Below, piece after piece: positions 36,820 to 45,470 of a DNA stretch of 64,000 bases. The DNA is taken from NCBI RefSeq assembly GCF_025369935.1, contig NZ_CP104467.1, positions 6,083,001-6,147,000 on the forward strand, read 5' to 3'. The position numbers and the translations under genes were made by a program. Each line of letters starts with the position of its first letter. Position 1 is the first letter of the stretch. Below the pieces are notes generated by a model, which was not told the origin of the DNA, did not search any database, and saw only the letters and a list, made by a program, of their open reading frames with translations. Source of the DNA: Paenibacillus andongensis (GTDB lineage: Bacteria > Bacillota > Bacilli > Paenibacillales > NBRC-103111).

Positions 36820-37842
36820 CTAAGGCTTCAATGGAATAACCATATTCCAAGTGTTCGCTGCGTTACGAAATCCCCCGGGTCCGTCGGCAACTGCTGCGAA
36901 CAAGTGCGTTGGCTTCCCGTCATGAAATAACAGAAAAGGCCGTTCAAGGTTGCCCATCGTCTGCTCCGTTCCATCATCCCAAAGAACCGTACGCGAATAA
37001 GACTTAGGCGTCTCAGACAATTGCCAACTTAACCCGTCCGGAGAAACAGCATGAATGCCGCCATGTTTTTCCCCGCAAAGTGTTCCCTCCATATCCTTGG
37101 CTAACAGCTCATACCCTTCCGGCGTCTTCCAAATGAAAGGATCCTCGATATGAAATTGATCCGGCGGAAAAATAGGCTCCTCAGTTAATACGCGATAAGG
37201 TCCTTGATAGTTATCTGCTGCGGCTGCCCCGATCGTCATTTTCCCATGAAGATTACCTTCATATTGGCGAGCTTTGTAGACAAGCAGCACGGAACCGTCC
37301 TCGTGTAGGCAAGGTGCCGGATTGGAGGTCAAATAACTATCGAACCGGTTTGGACGCACGGGGAGTATCGGGTTATCGCTTCTTTCCCAAGGCCCATTAA
37401 CACTGTCCGCCATAGCGAGCCCCACTCGTTTATTAGAACGGGCTACGATGCATCGCGGATCTTCCAACCCGAATCCATCACCAGCGACCACATCGGGCAG
37501 CGGGTGCGTAGAACCCATGTAGTAGAGAAGATACTTATCTCCGAATTTGGTGATATGCGGATTATGTGTGCTGCGCCCGTCCCAATATTGGGCTCCTCTA
37601 GCTGGAAGAACGACCTCTTGAAAGGTATATGGCCCTTCCGGGGTATCCGAAACCGCTCTCACAATTTCCGAAGCAACCAGCCACCCCGGATGCATGGGCA
37701 GCGATTTGGGCCAACGAGATGCAAACATGTGATAGCGTTCATCTTCTCCCCGAATAACCGAACCGCACCATACCCAATAACCTTCCATCCGAAATCCGCC
37801 TTCACGGGGCGCGGGCAGCATACGTTCTGCGATACTTTCCAT
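36820..37842 (-). CDS. Five-bladed beta-propeller glycoside hydrolase (GH43/GH117-like)
   Basis: This 340-residue cytosolic protein is predicted as a beta-propeller glycosidase. Recurring blade motifs include WVWCGSVIRGEDERYHMF, THNPHITKFGDKYLLYYMGS, SNPAPCLHEDGSVLLVYK and FHIEDPFIWKTPEGYELLAKD. The conserved acidic residues (Glu25-Asp area, DP/EDP turns) fit the GH43/GH117/GH130 fold group, but I cannot name the exact family or linkage. The start has an aaggtgag ribosome site. It is the first gene of a unit with the oxidoreductase, GH31, regulator pair and GH95, and has its own shared-motif promoter. Confidence 0.75.
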   Translation of the reverse strand: MESIAERMLPAPREGGFRMEGYWVWCGSVIRGEDERYHMFASRWPKSLPMHPGWLVASEIVRAVSDTPEGPYTFQEVVLPARGAQYWDGRSTHNPHITKFGDKYLLYYMGSTHPLPDVVAGDGFGLEDPRCIVARSNKRVGLAMADSVNGPWERSDNPILPVRPNRFDSYLTSNPAPCLHEDGSVLLVYKARQYEGNLHGKMTIGAAAADNYQGPYRVLTEEPIFPPDQFHIEDPFIWKTPEGYELLAKDMEGTLCGEKHGGIHAVSPDGLSWQLSETPKSYSRTVLWDDGTEQTMGNLERPFLLFHDGKPTHLFAAVADGPGGFRNAANTWNMVIPLKP

Positions 37843-37877
37843 TTAGACACTCACCTTTCCATCGATTTGTTGCCTTC

Positions 37878-37941
37878 ATTATAGGAGATTATTCACCCTA
37901 GTAGAACGGACAAACTTAAGATAACATGTGTTTTTTTACGA
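37878..37941 (-). promoter_or_regulatory. Shared-motif promoter P1 (propeller glycosidase unit)
   Basis: On the minus strand TCGTAAAAAAACACA (37941-37927) is followed after exactly 43 nt by TATAAT (37883-37878), 35 nt before the start codon. A second element, AAGTTTGTCCG, begins 9 nt after the box. No -35-like hexamer is present, as expected of an activator-dependent promoter. Confidence 0.75.
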
Positions 37942-37962
37942 ATTTAGCAAAATAAAAAACAC

Positions 37963-37991
37963 CCCTCTACTGAATACTTTCAGCATGAGGG
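37963..37991 (-). terminator. Terminator of second binding-protein gene
   Basis: On the minus strand CCCTC...GCTGAA pairs with TTCAG...GAGGG and is followed by TGTTTTTTATTTT. It lies 21 nt past the stop codon at 38013. Confidence 0.8.
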
Positions 37992-38012
37992 ATGCGTCTG
38001 GTGGAAGAGCTT

Positions 38013-39587
38013 TTATTTTGTATCGATCATAATCGCGCCTTGCTTTTTGTTCCAACGCTCGGTCGCTTCTTTAATAATTTCATTGCCGCCTTTGGCTTTA
38101 TACTCTTCGATTACCTTCGGCCAATCGGTGATTGGCTCTTTGCCGTAAATCATTTTGATCATGTGATCGATAATGATCTTCGGGCCAACGTCAGGCTGAG
38201 GAGCTGCAAGATCCGGAAATTTTGCGAAGCTGCTCAAATCAGGGTAAAACCCGATACCAGACAGACCTTCCTTCGTCAGCACTTCATCGAATGCTTTCAA
38301 GGTCGCTTTTCCATCTTCGTTCAGCAGCAGTCTTGGTTTATTGTAAGTGGAGTCATGTACCGCCCACATCGTTCCGCTGCGGAAGCCTTCTTCATCGGTT
38401 TCTTCCTTCGTCGTCGGGAATTTATACGTAATTTTGCCGCTGCTGTCCTTCGTGTAGGTATCGCCTTCGATTCCGAAGGTAAAGAAGGTTTCAGCTTCCG
38501 GAGAAACCATCCAATCAAACATTTTAATAATGCCCGCAGCGGTATCTTGCTTCACATTTTTATTAACGAAGAAGGTACGAATGACAGGTGCATAATAGAA
38601 ATACCCGCCTTTTCCTTCCGGGCCTTTTGGCGAAGCAATAATATCAACTTTTGCTCCTGGAACAGCTTGTTGGGCTTTCGTGCGGTACCCTGGTAATCCG
38701 GAAGCATTTTGAGACCAGATTCCCGCTTTGCCGGACTCAATGCTTTTCGTAAAATCAGTAGAAGTGATGGTTGCGAATTCCTTTGGTATCAAACCTTCGT
38801 CATACATTGTTTTGTACGTGGTGAGTGCCTTCTGCACATTTTCTACATCGAAAAATTTCGGGACTACTTGACCATTTACCAGCTCAAATTGATCCTTATA
38901 AGGCAAAACATCGAAAGCTCCTAGAATCACGTCTGCGTACTTGAAGTTTTCCCTCATTTGATAGGGATTCTCTACACCCATCTTTTTAAATGCTCGCAGC
39001 ACATTCAGAAATTCGTCAACGGTTTTTGGAGCTTGAAGCCCAGCCTTCTCCAACAAATCCGTACGAATGTATGTGGAACGACGGGATGGATTGCTCAAAA
39101 ATTCTGGCACGCCATAAATCTTCCCTTCATACGAAACACTATCCCAAGCTGCTTTGGGTATCACTTTTAATAAATTCGGCCCATTCTGTTTCAAAAGCTC
39201 GTCCAGCGGCATGAAAACACCGTTCTCTACTGAACCGGACATCGACTTACTGCCTGGACCACCGATACTCCCAACAACATCGGGAATATCGTTACTCGCG
39301 AACATAACGCCGAATTTGGCATCTTCCACAACCTTAACGTCCAAATCCGTATTCGTTAACTCCTCCAGTTTCAATACCCATTTATCCTTGTTTAAATCAG
39401 GTACCCGGGTATGATATCCCGTACTGACAGTCGTTGGATAGAGCATGGAGAATTTGACCGGTGCTTTCTTCACGTTGCCCGATGGCTGTGGTGAACCCGT
39501 TCCCGCTACCTTTCCATCCGAAGAACATGCGGTTAATGCAGAAGCCGTCAACACGACAGCCAGCGTAAGACTGATCGTTTTTTTCAT
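38013..39587 (-). CDS. Extracellular sugar-binding lipoprotein (second copy)
   Basis: This 524-residue family-1 solute-binding lipoprotein has a signal peptide ending in the lipobox LTAC, with Cys21 lipidated and a Ser/Asp spacer. It is an LplA/YtcQ-like protein. It is clearly paralogous to the protein encoded 846 nt upstream: long blocks such as RTDLLEKAGLQ, LGAFDVLPYK and NGQVVPKFFDV are identical or nearly so. It probably feeds the same two permeases or presents ligand to the sensor kinase. It has its own shared-motif promoter, a cre downstream of it, and its own terminator, so it is regulated separately. Confidence 0.9.
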   Translation of the reverse strand: MKKTISLTLAVVLTASALTACSSDGKVAGTGSPQPSGNVKKAPVKFSMLYPTTVSTGYHTRVPDLNKDKWVLKLEELTNTDLDVKVVEDAKFGVMFASNDIPDVVGSIGGPGSKSMSGSVENGVFMPLDELLKQNGPNLLKVIPKAAWDSVSYEGKIYGVPEFLSNPSRRSTYIRTDLLEKAGLQAPKTVDEFLNVLRAFKKMGVENPYQMRENFKYADVILGAFDVLPYKDQFELVNGQVVPKFFDVENVQKALTTYKTMYDEGLIPKEFATITSTDFTKSIESGKAGIWSQNASGLPGYRTKAQQAVPGAKVDIIASPKGPEGKGGYFYYAPVIRTFFVNKNVKQDTAAGIIKMFDWMVSPEAETFFTFGIEGDTYTKDSSGKITYKFPTTKEETDEEGFRSGTMWAVHDSTYNKPRLLLNEDGKATLKAFDEVLTKEGLSGIGFYPDLSSFAKFPDLAAPQPDVGPKIIIDHMIKMIYGKEPITDWPKVIEEYKAKGGNEIIKEATERWNKKQGAIMIDTK

Positions 39588-39614
39588 CTAAACACCCCTT
39601 CTTTCCATTTATAC

Positions 39615-39628
39615 TGCAAGCGGTTTCA
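39615..39628. promoter_or_regulatory. cre (CcpA) site downstream of P2
   Basis: On the minus strand TGAAACCGCTTGCA matches TGAAANCGNTTNCA throughout. It lies 13 nt downstream of the -10 and 27 nt before the lipoprotein ATG, a position where CcpA blocks transcription. It fits catabolite repression of a sugar gene. Confidence 0.6.
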
Positions 39629-39641
39629 CTTCTATGTATGT

Positions 39642-39705
39642 ATCATAACGAAAAGTTGGCGTTTCCTGTATGTATAATTTTAAGACGCTATGTCGTTTTA
39701 TACGA
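39642..39705 (-). promoter_or_regulatory. Shared-motif promoter P2 (second binding protein)
   Basis: On the minus strand TCGTATAAAACGACA (39705-39691) matches the shared 15-bp box at 13 positions and is followed after exactly 43 nt by TATGAT (39647-39642). The second element is degenerate here (AAAATTATACA). Start codon 54 nt further on. Confidence 0.65.
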
Positions 39706-39966
39706 TTAGACACATACGTTTCTGTGCACAGAATAAAGTATGTCAGAACACGATCACTTCTACGTTCCTACATCGATTGAGGGGGGCGTGATTCTTGTTT
39801 GAACTGTGGTAAATCATGTGACGTGCTCCGTTATTGGAGGGTGTAGTAAAAAGTTTGGTGCGAGGGCAGGTAGATAGTCATGAAAATGTTCAAATACAGA
39901 TAACAGTTGGTCAAATCCAACGATGAGTGATTTCGGACATATAGGCTACTGATCTGAAGATCGAGG

Positions 39967-40149
39967 GGAACGAGGATCCGCTATTTTGGTGAAAATGCCG
40001 ATGAGGGGCAGGTACGCGGAACGTGGTTCCGCTATTTTGCCTTTTTACCGGTTTTTACACCTCGAAAGCGGGAAATAGCGGATCCTTGTTCCGCGAAAAC
40101 GTAATACACGCGGTTTTGAGCAAAATAAAGCATCTATGTTCCGCTAAAA
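39967..40149. repeat. Dispersed intergenic repeat, four copies (locus B)
   Basis: Forward copies of GGAACGNGGNTCCGCTATTTT lie at 39967-39987 and 40018-40038. An inverted copy (AAATAGCGGATCCTTGTTCC) is at 40074-40092 and a degenerate inverted one at 40122-40149. The core matches the copies at 9058-9185. Confidence 0.65.
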
Positions 40150-40273
40150 TCTGACGATGCCTGGTGCGTGGCGAACTCTAATTGTTTGGCTACTTGGCAG
40201 AAGGAGCGGCTATTGTGGAGAATCGATTCAGATGGACGGTTGAGCGGTCTACGATTGGGGGCTGGTTGGGATC

Positions 40274-40332
40274 GGGGTGGGGTTGGGGTTGGGGTTGGGG
40301 TCGGGGTCGGGGTCGGGGTCGGGGGTCGGGGG
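40274..40332 (+). repeat. G-quadruplex-type tract, (GGGGTY)n
   Basis: Ten runs of four or five G are separated by 1-2 nt (T, TT or TC), mostly as GGGGTT then GGGGTC hexamers. Several parallel G-quadruplexes could form. The G strand is the template strand for the surrounding minus-strand genes. No promoter or gene overlaps it. Confidence 0.85.
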
Positions 40333-40394
40333 TCAAATCTGGCTAGGATGCGGACTTGGCTCGCTCATCAGCAAACCCCACCCAAAAAACAAAA

Positions 40395-40417
40395 AACTGC
40401 CCGCTCAAGGGGCAGTT
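40395..40417 (-). terminator. Terminator of first binding-protein gene
   Basis: On the minus strand AACTGCCC pairs with GGGCAGTT around a 7-nt loop and is followed by TTTTGTTTTTTGG. It starts 17 nt past the stop codon at 40434. Confidence 0.85.
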
Positions 40418-40433
40418 ACATATCGACTTGCTA

Positions 40434-42005
40434 TTACTGTTTCTTACCCAAAAAAAGCACGCCTTTTTTATTGTTGTAACGGTCCGTCGCTTCTTTAATG
40501 ATCTCGTTGCCGCCTTTGGATTTATACTCTTCAATGACCTTCGGCCAGTCGGAAATTGGTTCCTTGCCGTAAATCATTTTAATCATATGATCCATAATGA
40601 TCTTCGGCGCAGCATCCGAACCTGGTGAAGCAGCATCCGGATACTTGGCATCGGCCTCCAGATTAGGAGAAAAGCCAATTCCCGATAAGCCTTCTTTTGC
40701 TAAAATATGATCAAATGCATTCAGAATGTAAGGTCCATTAGGGTCTGTTTGCATTTTCAGACGGTTAACGGTACTTTCATGGGAGGAATGCAGCGTACCA
40801 CGGTGATCCTGCTCCTCTTGCTCTTCTTTGTTGGTCGGTTCCTTATACTTCACTTTACCGTCAACTACCGTGTACGTATCGCCTTCGATACCGAAAGTAA
40901 AGAACTTGAATGCTTCTTCTGACGTCATCCAGTCGAAATATTTAACGATTTCTGCGGCCGTTTCAGGCTTCACATTTTTGTTGATGTAATGAGCGCCAAT
41001 AACTGGCTGGTACATGAGATAACCGCCTTTGCCGTCAGGTCCTTTGGGAGAGGCGATGACATCAATCTTGGCATCTTTCACCGCATTCGGAACGTTCGTC
41101 CGGAAATCATTCAAGCTGACTAAGTTGGAAGACCAGATACCAACATCGCCGGAGCGGATATTTTTCAACCAATCGGTCGAAGTTGTCGTCGCGAACTCTT
41201 TGGACATCAAACCTTCATCAAACATGGTCTTGATCACGTTAAGCGCTTTTGTCATATTGTCCACATCAAAAAACTTCGGCACAACTTGACCATTTACTAC
41301 CTCGAATTGTTCTTTATAAGGCAGCACATCAAATGCCCCCAGCACGGTGTCGGCATATTTCAAGTTCTCACGAGCACCATAGGGATATTTGACGCCCATG
41401 GCCTTAAACTTTCGGAGTACATCCAGGAATTCATCGATTGTTTTAGGTGGCTGTAAACCCGCCTTTTCAAGCAAATCGGTACGAATAAACGTAGCACGTC
41501 TAGAAGGATTCTCTAACCAGTTGGGGATCCCATAAATCTTCCCATTATAGGATACGGCGTCCCATGCTTCCTTCGGCACCGTTTTCATTAAATTTGGGGC
41601 ATTTTGTTTCAGCAAGTCATCCAGTGGCAAGAACATCCCAGCTTCTACGGATCCTGACATCGCTTTATCTGTTGCTGTGCCCAAGCTGCCTACAACATCG
41701 GGAATATCATTGCTTGCGAACAAGACGCCCATCTTGCTTACTTCCGTTATTCGAAGCGTAAGGTCGGTATTCGTCAGCTCTTCCAATTTCTTTACCCATT
41801 TGTCATTGTTAATGTCAACACGCGTGTGGTATCCAGTGTTCGTCGTGGTCGGATATGAAATAGAAAACTTGGTCGGTGCCTTTTTTGCCGCTGTTGTGAC
41901 TGATGACGGCGTTGCTTGCTGCTGACCGGTTTTTCCCGTTGAACAGCCCGCTAAAGTACCTACAGACAATACAGCGACGAGTGCAACATTTGTAACTTTT
42001 TTCAA
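40434..42005 (-). CDS. Extracellular sugar-binding lipoprotein (first copy)
   Basis: This 523-residue LplA-like solute-binding lipoprotein has a signal peptide with lipobox LAGC (Cys21) and a Gly/Gln/Ser-rich spacer before the mature domain. It captures an oligosaccharide outside the cell for the two permeases encoded directly upstream (28 nt gap), so it is the cognate binding protein of the importer. It is paralogous to the lipoprotein at 38013-39587. A ribosome site (gaaagaaggg) precedes the ATG. Confidence 0.92.
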   Translation of the reverse strand: MKKVTNVALVAVLSVGTLAGCSTGKTGQQQATPSSVTTAAKKAPTKFSISYPTTTNTGYHTRVDINNDKWVKKLEELTNTDLTLRITEVSKMGVLFASNDIPDVVGSLGTATDKAMSGSVEAGMFLPLDDLLKQNAPNLMKTVPKEAWDAVSYNGKIYGIPNWLENPSRRATFIRTDLLEKAGLQPPKTIDEFLDVLRKFKAMGVKYPYGARENLKYADTVLGAFDVLPYKEQFEVVNGQVVPKFFDVDNMTKALNVIKTMFDEGLMSKEFATTTSTDWLKNIRSGDVGIWSSNLVSLNDFRTNVPNAVKDAKIDVIASPKGPDGKGGYLMYQPVIGAHYINKNVKPETAAEIVKYFDWMTSEEAFKFFTFGIEGDTYTVVDGKVKYKEPTNKEEQEEQDHRGTLHSSHESTVNRLKMQTDPNGPYILNAFDHILAKEGLSGIGFSPNLEADAKYPDAASPGSDAAPKIIMDHMIKMIYGKEPISDWPKVIEEYKSKGGNEIIKEATDRYNNKKGVLFLGKKQ

Positions 42006-42033
42006 AAGAATCCCTTCTTTCCAAATGAAAATA

Positions 42034-42903
42034 TTAGGATTTCACTGAACCCACCATCATCCCTTGGATAAAGTGCTTTTGCAGGAACGGATATACACAA
42101 AGGATCGGGATCGTAGCCACGACAATGACCGCCATCTTAATCCCTTCCGGTGATAGTAAAAGCATTAGTTCCGAAGATACATCCGATTGCCCCATCTGAT
42201 CTGTAAATACAATTTCTCTTAACCGAACCTGCAGCGGAATCCAATTGCGATGATCAATATAAAAGACAGCCTCGGCATAACGGTTCCAATGACCCACCGC
42301 ATACATGATGCCCATTGTAGCCATAGCAGGTTTAGAAAGCGGCAATACAATATTCCACAATATCCGAAACTCTCCGCACCCGTCAATTCTTGCCGAATCC
42401 AGCAGCTCCGTCGGTAGGTTCAGGAAGAATGAACGCATAACGAATAAATTAAAAGCGCTTATCGCCATAGGTAGCATTAAAGCCCATAGCGTATTAAGAA
42501 GCCCTAATTGCTTCACCAACAAATAGTTCGGAATTAATGGCGCGCTGAAAATAAGAGTAAACAGCACCATCACCAGAATGGATTTGCGGAACAAATACTC
42601 AGGTCTGGATAAAGGATACGCAAGCGTTGTTGTCATAAAAAGATTAATCAAGGTTCCAAATACCGTAATAATGACACTATTCCGAAACCCAATCCATATC
42701 GTTGGGTCCTGTAAAATAAGTTTATAACTCCCCAGTGTGAAACCAACTGGCCACAACGATACCTTACCCGCATTAATGGCCGTGTTATTGCTTAATGACT
42801 GCGCAATAATGTGAATAAGGGGAAGCACCATGCTGAGTCCGATGATACCTAACAAAATGACATTGAACAAATTAAAAATTTTATGACCTCTTGTCATAAT
42901 CAT
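42034..42903 (-). CDS. Sugar ABC importer permease, LplC type
   Basis: This 289-residue inner-membrane protein has six membrane helices and the cytoplasmic coupling loop DSARIDGCGEFRILWNIVLP (the EAA-type loop that contacts the ATPase). It pairs with the LplB-like permease upstream to form the channel of a carbohydrate uptake (CUT1) transporter. No ATP-binding gene is present, so a shared MsmX-type ATPase elsewhere must power it. A ribosome site (gaggtg) lies 8 nt before the ATG, and the gap to the upstream permease is 28 nt. Confidence 0.93.
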   Translation of the reverse strand: MIMTRGHKIFNLFNVILLGIIGLSMVLPLIHIIAQSLSNNTAINAGKVSLWPVGFTLGSYKLILQDPTIWIGFRNSVIITVFGTLINLFMTTTLAYPLSRPEYLFRKSILVMVLFTLIFSAPLIPNYLLVKQLGLLNTLWALMLPMAISAFNLFVMRSFFLNLPTELLDSARIDGCGEFRILWNIVLPLSKPAMATMGIMYAVGHWNRYAEAVFYIDHRNWIPLQVRLREIVFTDQMGQSDVSSELMLLLSPEGIKMAVIVVATIPILCVYPFLQKHFIQGMMVGSVKS

Positions 42904-42931
42904 AGCGATTCACCTCCCGTCTCCTTCCGTA

Positions 42932-43888
42932 TCAATACAAACCTTCTCCGGTCAGCTTTTTACTAAACGTATTACTGATCATGATCAACATAAGACCCAC
43001 AACCGACTTGAACAATCCGATGGCCGTCGTGTAGCTGTATTGCCGATCAACAAGTCCTGCCCGGTACACAAACGTATCGATAATCTCCCCATTCTCATTG
43101 TTAAGCGGGTTAAGAAATACGAAGACGCGTTCGAAACCGAAATCAAGAAAATTACCGATATGAAGCAGGAATAAAATAACAATGGTTGGTAAGATACTTG
43201 GAATCGTGATGGAGAACACTTGACGAATCCGGCTGGCTCCATCAATTTGTGCAGCTTCATACAGATCGGGATTGATGCCGGCAATCGCAGCCAAATAAAT
43301 GATGGTGCCCCAACCGCTATCCTTCCACACGCCAGAACTGATGAGAATGGTCCGAATATAGGTGTTTTCCCCTAGAAAATAAATGGGCTCGACGCCAAAT
43401 AAAGATAGCAAATGATTGACGATTCCCGTGGAAGGCGATAATACCCCAACGACGACTCCACCGACGATTACCCATGATAGGAAGTGCGGCATATAAACCA
43501 CGGTTTGAACAATTCGCTTATACATCATAACGCGCACTTCATTGATGAGAAGAGCCAGAATGATCGGAACCGGGAAAGCGAAGATCATATCGTATATACC
43601 GATTAATATCGTATTTTTCAATATCTGAAGGAAATCTGTATACGCGAACATGCGTTGGAAATTTTCTAAACCTACCCACTTACTTCCTTTAATTCCTTTG
43701 AAAATGTTGTAGTTTTGAAACGCGATGACGGAACCGAATAACGGGATATATTTAAAAAGTAAGAAATAAATGATTCCCGGTAATGAAATCACATAAATCG
43801 GCCAATGTTTTCGGACAAAAGCCCATTTCTGACTCTTCGATGTGAAATCGTAAACTAATCGATCGGATGGCTGAATTTTACTGGCCAT
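42932..43888 (-). CDS. Sugar ABC importer permease, LplB type
   Basis: This 318-residue permease has six membrane helices after a cytoplasmic head (MASKIQPSDRLVYDF...), with the coupling loop EAAQIDGASRIRQVFSITIP. It resembles LplB/YteP of Bacillus polysaccharide-fragment importers. The start at 43888 follows GGGGAGG 5-6 nt upstream; the longer frame to 43933 includes that ribosome site and is rejected. It is the first gene of the lplB-lplC-binding-protein unit, which has its own shared-motif promoter in the gap behind the amidohydrolase gene. Confidence 0.93.
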   Translation of the reverse strand: MASKIQPSDRLVYDFTSKSQKWAFVRKHWPIYVISLPGIIYFLLFKYIPLFGSVIAFQNYNIFKGIKGSKWVGLENFQRMFAYTDFLQILKNTILIGIYDMIFAFPVPIILALLINEVRVMMYKRIVQTVVYMPHFLSWVIVGGVVVGVLSPSTGIVNHLLSLFGVEPIYFLGENTYIRTILISSGVWKDSGWGTIIYLAAIAGINPDLYEAAQIDGASRIRQVFSITIPSILPTIVILFLLHIGNFLDFGFERVFVFLNPLNNENGEIIDTFVYRAGLVDRQYSYTTAIGLFKSVVGLMLIMISNTFSKKLTGEGLY

Positions 43889-43931
43889 GTTGTCCTCCCC
43901 TTCTTGCATGCTGCATCTATTTGTCTTCTTC

Positions 43932-43995
43932 ATCTTACTAGGGTTGTCCGGAGGTAGCGATGGTGAAACTTATAGCGCTTTGTGTTTTTTTACGA
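43932..43995 (-). promoter_or_regulatory. Shared-motif promoter P3 (importer unit)
   Basis: On the minus strand TCGTAAAAAAACACA (43995-43981), identical to the P1 box, is followed after 43 nt by TAAGAT (43937-43932), 43 nt before the permease start. The second element reads AAGTTTCACCA. The box lies only 14 nt after the amidohydrolase stop, so it is a true intergenic promoter and not part of that gene. Confidence 0.72.
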
Positions 43996-44009
43996 TGGGA
44001 AAAATAGGA

Positions 44010-45209
44010 TTAACGAGCGACTCCATAGCGCTTAGCTGCACTGCTGTGCAGCCAATTCTCAGCAACAAATAAGGCCGTGTCATACTCAATCCAGCCTGCT
44101 TCGATTTGCCCCCACAGGAAATCACTCACAATCCGTTTGACAAGCAAAATTTTGCCGTAGCTCCACTCCATACAGCGGGCATCGGATACAATGAGCGAGC
44201 TTTTGATGGCCGGAAGCGCTTCTAACCGGTACTGCATACTATCTCGGTATGTACTTGCCCGAAAGTTAAACCACCAATGTCCGCCCACATGAACATTCGG
44301 AAAGTTCCATGCCGCTTGCACAATATCCAGATTGTTTAGCTCCGAGGCCACCACAAGCTCGAAGGTACAAGCATAGGCTTCAAACAAGGCAGATAGCTTC
44401 AAGATACGGGCCGGGTCATTGACCGGGGTGGCTGTTCCACACCAGGAACGTTCCACACCGAGAAACAACTGAATAAGAAGTCCCCTCTGCTCAGCTGCAG
44501 AGCCTAATTCGTGCAGAAGCATCATCAAAATCTCATCCTTGGTGCTGCCTTGCCCAATCACAACCTTGCGGTTCGCCCTGGTTTCATAGCTCGGCAATGT
44601 GGTCATGATGCCCACGTAACCGGCTTCCTTGTACTCGTCGAGTAGTTGCTTAAGCTTCTCACGCGCTTGAGCGAATGCCTCAGCCGGGTTATGCGACAGC
44701 TCAACTTCTTTGACCCACCCGCCTAATTTACCGTCAATTCGCGGGATAAGGATGGCGTTCTCCCGCATGCCTTGGAACTCCGCATGCTCGGGTATATTCA
44801 CCACGAACCTGCTAACGTTCATACGGTCCGCGACTTCTTGCGCCCATGTAGCGCTTTGTGCGGTCTCTTTGACAGCAGCGTCGGCTTTCCGTACGGAGGC
44901 AGCGTCGCTGATTTCAATGCCATATAGATTTTTGAAAATTTGAGTCAACACCACATTCATCATCGTGTTTCTTGATCCATGGTACGCTTCCAAAAAGGCA
45001 GCGATTCGTATATCCTCTGGGAGCTCCATGGCATTCGCCGGATATCCCGCAGCCTGCAGCTCGCGAAACAACCAGAAATAATGCGCAATCTCCCAAAAGT
45101 CGCTGGCACAGAGGCGATCCCCCACAAGGTGGGTGTGCGTATCCAATACAGGCAGCTGCATGATACGTTCCTCAAACGCTTCCTTGACGTGTCTCATCTC
45201 CGTATTCAT
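44010..45209 (-). CDS. Uronate-isomerase-like amidohydrolase
   Basis: This 399-residue cytosolic metal-dependent enzyme of the amidohydrolase superfamily resembles the UxaC/glucuronate isomerase branch. An N-terminal metal site VLDTHTHLVGD (about residues 20-30), the core GGHWWFNF, and a C-terminal SDARCMEWSYGK with the conserved Asp all fit that branch. It may isomerise a uronic acid or hydrolyse a related lactone released from the imported oligosaccharide. True uronate isomerases are usually longer (about 460 residues), so the activity is uncertain. A very strong ribosome site (ggaggagg) precedes the ATG. It has its own shared-motif promoter. Confidence 0.72.
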   Translation of the reverse strand: MNTEMRHVKEAFEERIMQLPVLDTHTHLVGDRLCASDFWEIAHYFWLFRELQAAGYPANAMELPEDIRIAAFLEAYHGSRNTMMNVVLTQIFKNLYGIEISDAASVRKADAAVKETAQSATWAQEVADRMNVSRFVVNIPEHAEFQGMRENAILIPRIDGKLGGWVKEVELSHNPAEAFAQAREKLKQLLDEYKEAGYVGIMTTLPSYETRANRKVVIGQGSTKDEILMMLLHELGSAAEQRGLLIQLFLGVERSWCGTATPVNDPARILKLSALFEAYACTFELVVASELNNLDIVQAAWNFPNVHVGGHWWFNFRASTYRDSMQYRLEALPAIKSSLIVSDARCMEWSYGKILLVKRIVSDFLWGQIEAGWIEYDTALFVAENWLHSSAAKRYGVAR

Positions 45210-45242
45210 TCCTTATCCTCCTCCTGTAACAACTATGTCCTG

Positions 45243-45306
45243 ATGGTACAATGGTTGCTCAATCTGTTCCATGGGATAACTTCCGCTCGGTTGTGGTTTT
45301 TTATGA
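45243..45306 (-). promoter_or_regulatory. Shared-motif promoter P4 (amidohydrolase)
   Basis: On the minus strand TCATAAAAAACCACA (45306-45292) is followed after 43 nt by TACCAT (45248-45243), 33 nt before the start codon. The second element reads AAGTTATCCCA. The -10 is weak on its own, in keeping with activator dependence. Confidence 0.65.
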
Positions 45307-45333
45307 TGTCCTCCGGTCAAGAGACAAAATAAA

Positions 45334-45372
45334 GGGCTGTCCCAAAAGGTCATAAACCTTCAGGGATAGCCC
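45334..45372 (-). terminator. Terminator of peptide-modification cluster
   Basis: On the minus strand GGGCTATCCC pairs with GGGACAGCCC (one mismatch), with AAGGT/ACCTT pairing inside, and is followed by TTTATTTTG. It closes the cluster that ends at 45471 and separates it from promoter P4. Confidence 0.8.
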
Positions 45373-45470
45373 CTGTTCCATAATTTGTATAAACAAAAAG
45401 AAACCACCCCCATGAAATGGAAGTGTCGAAATGGTATCTCCTTTACATTCATTCCTCAATTGGACTGTTT

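Larger units (their letters stand above)
39588..40433. other. 846-bp intergenic region between the two binding-protein genes
   Basis: There is no credible gene. From left to right it holds a cre and promoter P2 for the second lipoprotein, an unremarkable stretch (39706-39966), four copies of the GGAACG/CGCTATTT repeat (39967-40149), a ten-run G tract (40274-40332), and the terminator of the first lipoprotein gene (40395-40417). The length and repeats suggest insertion or recombination after duplication of the binding-protein gene. Confidence 0.7.

Noticed and set aside
40168-40479. 103-residue frame through the G tract
   Set aside because: Its Gly-Val repeat comes from the GGGGTY array. It crosses a terminator and overlaps the 3' end of the lipoprotein gene, with no ribosome site.
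42034-43888. Search for the importer's ATP-binding subunit in the locus
   Set aside because: No frame with Walker A, signature and Walker B motifs of an ABC ATPase is present. Shared MsmX-type ATPases are usual for this importer class.
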